Positions 4,787 to 6,405 of a DNA stretch of 6,405 nt are shown piece after piece (the stretch's first letter is position 1; every line of letters starts with the position of its first letter). The notes below the pieces were generated by a model. That model did not search any database. It saw nothing but the letters and a program-made list of their open reading frames with translations, and was not told the DNA's origin. The position numbers were made by a program, and so were the translations under genes. Origin of the DNA: Dehalococcoidia bacterium (GTDB taxonomy: Bacteria; Chloroflexota; Dehalococcoidia; Lucifugimonadales; UBA3495); contig JAJDXU010000119.1 of assembly GCA_022823105.1 (NCBI GenBank), forward strand, positions 1 to 6,405, in the 5' to 3' direction.

Positions 4787-5923
4787 TCAGTCTCCGGGGA
4801 GACCCATGGCGCGGTTGGCGCGGCGTTCCGCCCTCTCCAGGTACCAGTCGTCCATGGTCATGGGGCTGCCCTTGCCGCCGCGACGGGCCATGATGATCTC
4901 GGACATGATGCTGACGGCCAACTCCTCGGGTTCCAGGGCTCCGATATCCAGTCCTATGGGAGCCCGCACCTCGGCGAGGCGTTCCCGGGGGATGCCCTCC
5001 TGGAGGAGGCGTTGATAGATCATCAGCGTCTTGCGTCGACTGCCCAGCAAGCCGATGTATCGGGCGCGAGTGGTAAGGGCGGATTCCAGGGCTACGTCGT
5101 CGAACCAGTGGCCGCGGGAGGCGACCACGATGAAACTGTTGACGTTGATGTCCAGATGCTCTGCCCAATTGGTGTAGGAAGTGACGATGGTGTCCTCAGC
5201 GTACGGGAAACGGTCCGGGTTGGAGAAATCCTCGCGATCGTCGACGATGTAGACGCGATAGCCAAGGCGATGGGCAAGGTCGGCGGTGGCTTTGCCGACG
5301 TGTCCGCCACCGACCATCACCAGCGTGGGAGGCGTGGTGAATCCCTCGACAAACAGTTCCGTCTGATCGTCTATGGTAACCGACTCATTGGCGCCGACGG
5401 CGGCCACGCGCGAGGCGACCTCGAGGGCCATTTCGTCGAGTTCCGCGGTTCCGATGCCGCCGGCCATGGAGCCGTCGGAACGCAGGAGGAGCTTTGCGCC
5501 CAATGCTGCCGTATCGCCGTCGGAGCGGACGATTGTGGCCAAAGCTGCGGGCTCGGCTCCATCATAGGCGCCGATGAGTTCGTTTCCGATTTCCGAGAAA
5601 TCGTCGGCGTCCCAGAACGGCTCCAGGTAGAAATACATGGTGCCGCCGCAAACGAGACCGTCGCGTGCGGCAATATCCTCGTTGAGGTAATAATCCTTGA
5701 ACTCGGGACCTCCTTGGTTGCGGAGAATCTCCCGAGCGGCGAACCAGATATCGCCCTCCACGCAACCTCCGCCCAGGGTTCCGATGGCGGTGCCATCCTC
5801 GCGGACGAGCAGCATGGCGCCAGCTTTCTGCGGCGTGGAACCCTTGGTGCGGACCACGGTAGCCAGGACGCACGGGCTACCTGAATCGAGTTGATTAACG
5901 GCTTCCTGGATGACTTCTCGCAC
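4787..5923 (-). CDS. XdhC/CoxI family molybdenum hydroxylase maturation factor
   Basis: A 378-residue full-length XdhC/CoxI protein. Family members bind the finished molybdenum cofactor, promote its sulfuration, and hand it to xanthine dehydrogenase or CO dehydrogenase-type enzymes. The N-terminal XdhC_CoxI domain carries GSTPQKAGAMLLV (28-40) and GTLGGGCVEGDIW (48-60), with Cys54 and Cys92 in the conserved GGGC and VCGGT contexts. The C-terminal Rossmann domain has LVMVGGGHVGKATADLAHRL (201-220), VDDRE (227-231), GLLGSRRK (291-298), APIGLDIGA (321-329) and EELAVSIMSEIIMARRGG (333-350). The GTG at 5923 is used; AGGT lies 6 nt upstream and no ATG is available before the conserved blocks. A promoter with perfect TATAAT lies about 45 bp upstream. 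It heads the block; the hydroxylase subunits are not in the window. Confidence 0.95.
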   Translation of the reverse strand: MREVIQEAVNQLDSGSPCVLATVVRTKGSTPQKAGAMLLVREDGTAIGTLGGGCVEGDIWFAAREILRNQGGPEFKDYYLNEDIAARDGLVCGGTMYFYLEPFWDADDFSEIGNELIGAYDGAEPAALATIVRSDGDTAALGAKLLLRSDGSMAGGIGTAELDEMALEVASRVAAVGANESVTIDDQTELFVEGFTTPPTLVMVGGGHVGKATADLAHRLGYRVYIVDDREDFSNPDRFPYAEDTIVTSYTNWAEHLDINVNSFIVVASRGHWFDDVALESALTTRARYIGLLGSRRKTLMIYQRLLQEGIPRERLAEVRAPIGLDIGALEPEELAVSIMSEIIMARRGGKGSPMTMDDWYLERAERRANRAMGLPGD

Positions 5924-5967
5924 AACATCACCTACCTGGGACAGACTGGGCCGGGTCTATATGCAAC

Positions 5968-5998
5968 ATTATACTCCAACACAGGTTTTCGGTTGCAA
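5968..5998 (-). promoter_or_regulatory. Probable sigma70-type promoter of the xdhC block
   Basis: On the minus strand TATAAT (5968-5973) is a perfect -10 box. TTGCAA (5993-5998) is a 4-of-6 -35 box at a longish 19-bp spacing. Start would fall near 5961, giving a 5' leader of about 38 nt before the GTG at 5923. Confidence 0.5.
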
Positions 5999-6015
5999 AA
6001 TTCGCATCGCACGGC

Positions 6016-6061
6016 AGGGAAATCGCACCGGGGAAATCGCACCAGGGAAATCGCACCAGGG
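6016..6061. repeat. 14-bp tandem repeat, three copies plus a partial
   Basis: The unit AGGGAAATCGCACC occurs at 6016-6029, 6030-6043 (first base G) and 6044-6057, with AGGG again at 6058-6061. It lies 18 bp upstream of the -35 box of the xdhC promoter. It may be neutral slippage or a spaced array of protein-binding sites. Confidence 0.9.
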
Positions 6062-6099
6062 CCTTTGCAAAGTCCTGGTTGGTGGCCTTTCACCCCGAA

Positions 6100-6124
6100 C
6101 CGTCATTCCGGCCTCGACCGAGGG
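6100..6124. repeat. REP-like element, copy 1
   Basis: CCGTCATTCCGGC (6100-6112) starts a REP-like element; CCTC/GAGG (6112-6115/6120-6123) forms a short hairpin. The first 13 bases recur with one change at 6171-6183, so the two are copies of one dispersed family. Confidence 0.6.
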
Positions 6125-6170
6125 CAATCGCATTGCAATTGCTGGTCCCCGGATGAGGGCCTTCCAACCA

Positions 6171-6199
6171 CCGTCACTCCGGCGAAAGCCGGTATCCAC
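6171..6199. repeat. REP-like element, copy 2 (CCGGC-GAAA-GCCGG hairpin)
   Basis: CCGTCACTCCGGC (6171-6183) runs into a GAAA tetraloop and GCCGG (6188-6192), followed by TATCCACG. This resembles the widespread repeat 'CGTCATTCCGGCGAAAGCCGGAATCCA', whose false translation is V(I/T)PAKAGIH. Such elements are typically intergenic and found in many copies per genome. Confidence 0.75.
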
Positions 6200-6261
6200 G
6201 TAACCTTCCGACAGCCGTCCTTGAGTACGCCAGGCATTTTCTGGACTCCCGCTCAAAGTCT

Positions 6262-6282
6262 GCCCCGTACCCAATACGGGGC
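6262..6282. repeat. Perfect 8-bp hairpin without T-run
   Basis: GCCCCGTA (6262-6269) pairs perfectly with TACGGGGC (6275-6282) around a 5-nt loop. Neither strand has a T-run after it, so an intrinsic terminator is unlikely; it may be part of the repeat region or a factor-binding site. Confidence 0.5.
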
Positions 6283-6372
6283 CCGCCCAGTGCCCGATGC
6301 GGGGGCCGGGATGATGGGCTGCGTGTGGAAACGGCTCAGCAACTCTGAACCGTTCCGATTCCAACTCACCCC

Positions 6373-6401
6373 TTGACAACCCGAACGCATGAGCCCATAA
6401 T
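6373..6401 (+). promoter_or_regulatory. Near-consensus sigma70 promoter reading out of the window
   Basis: A perfect -35 box TTGACA (6373-6378) and CATAAT (6396-6401, 5 of 6) are separated by the ideal 17 bp. Start would fall at about 6408, just beyond the window, so it should drive a plus-strand gene or RNA to the right, divergent from xdhC. Confidence 0.7.
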
Positions 6402-6405
6402 GAAC

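Larger units (their letters stand above)
5999..6372. other. Gene-free region with repeats
   Basis: No convincing gene is seen on either strand. Frames open here read through repeats; one gives VTPAKAGIHV, a well-known false translation of REP-like elements. The stretch holds a 14-bp tandem repeat (6016-6061), two REP-like copies (6100-6124 and 6171-6199), and a perfect 8-bp hairpin (6262-6282), followed at the right edge by a plus-strand promoter. Confidence 0.75.

Noticed and set aside
4508..5884. 458-residue plus-strand frame opposite xdhC
   Set aside because: It is the antisense shadow of a clearly recognisable XdhC gene; the translation is His/Gly/Asp-rich with no family similarity.
6016..6061. 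CRISPR array
   Set aside because: The repeats are 14 bp, directly adjacent, with no spacers between them and no cas genes nearby.
6262..6282. Intrinsic terminator
   Set aside because: The stem is perfect but neither strand has a following T-run.
5891..6379. Frames of 161 (plus) and 136 (minus) residues in the right-hand gap
   Set aside because: They translate REP-like and tandem repeats (VTPAKAGIH on plus, YVDTGFRRSDGG on minus), a known source of false genes.

Overview
The window is GC-rich bacterial DNA. Every recognisable protein gene lies on the minus strand, in two blocks read right to left. Nothing fixes the taxonomy. An SsuD-like flavin monooxygenase beside a molybdenum-hydroxylase maturation block and REP-like 'VTPAKAGIH' repeats would fit an environmental bacterium, for example a marine or sponge-associated Chloroflexota lineage rich in flavin monooxygenases. 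That placement is an inference and is weak.

Block 1 (positions 1-2158, minus) reads an LLM-class flavin-dependent oxidoreductase, then a small membrane/coiled-coil protein overlapping it by one base, then, 17 bases later, a PLP-dependent aminotransferase cut by the left edge. The middle gene is split into two frames by a perfect 19-bp tandem duplication (737-777). Removing one copy restores a continuous 168-residue protein with two hydrophobic segments and a charged coiled coil.

The gap 2159-2676 holds an unusual plus-strand unit opposed to everything else: a good sigma70-type promoter (2265-2291), a hairpin-rich transcript of about 365 nt, and a strong intrinsic terminator (2618-2662). Inside it, a 25-codon ORF (2378-2455) is preceded by a perfect AGGAGGT ribosome binding site. 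It matches no RNA family I can recognise (not RNase P RNA, tmRNA, SRP RNA or 6S RNA) and is the best candidate here for something undescribed.

Block 2 (2677-5923, minus) reads XdhC/CoxI-family maturation factor, a 95-residue acidic protein of unknown function, a family-3 membrane acyltransferase, and a MocA/MobA-like molybdopterin nucleotidyltransferase, with gaps of 17 to 26 bases. A perfect TATAAT lies upstream of xdhC. The two outer genes suggest finishing and inserting the molybdenum cofactor of a xanthine dehydrogenase/CO dehydrogenase-family hydroxylase, but no such enzyme is in the window.

The right-hand gap (about 5999-6372) holds no gene: a 14-bp tandem repeat, two REP-like elements, an 8-bp perfect hairpin, and at the edge a near-consensus plus-strand promoter (6373-6401) reading out of the window.
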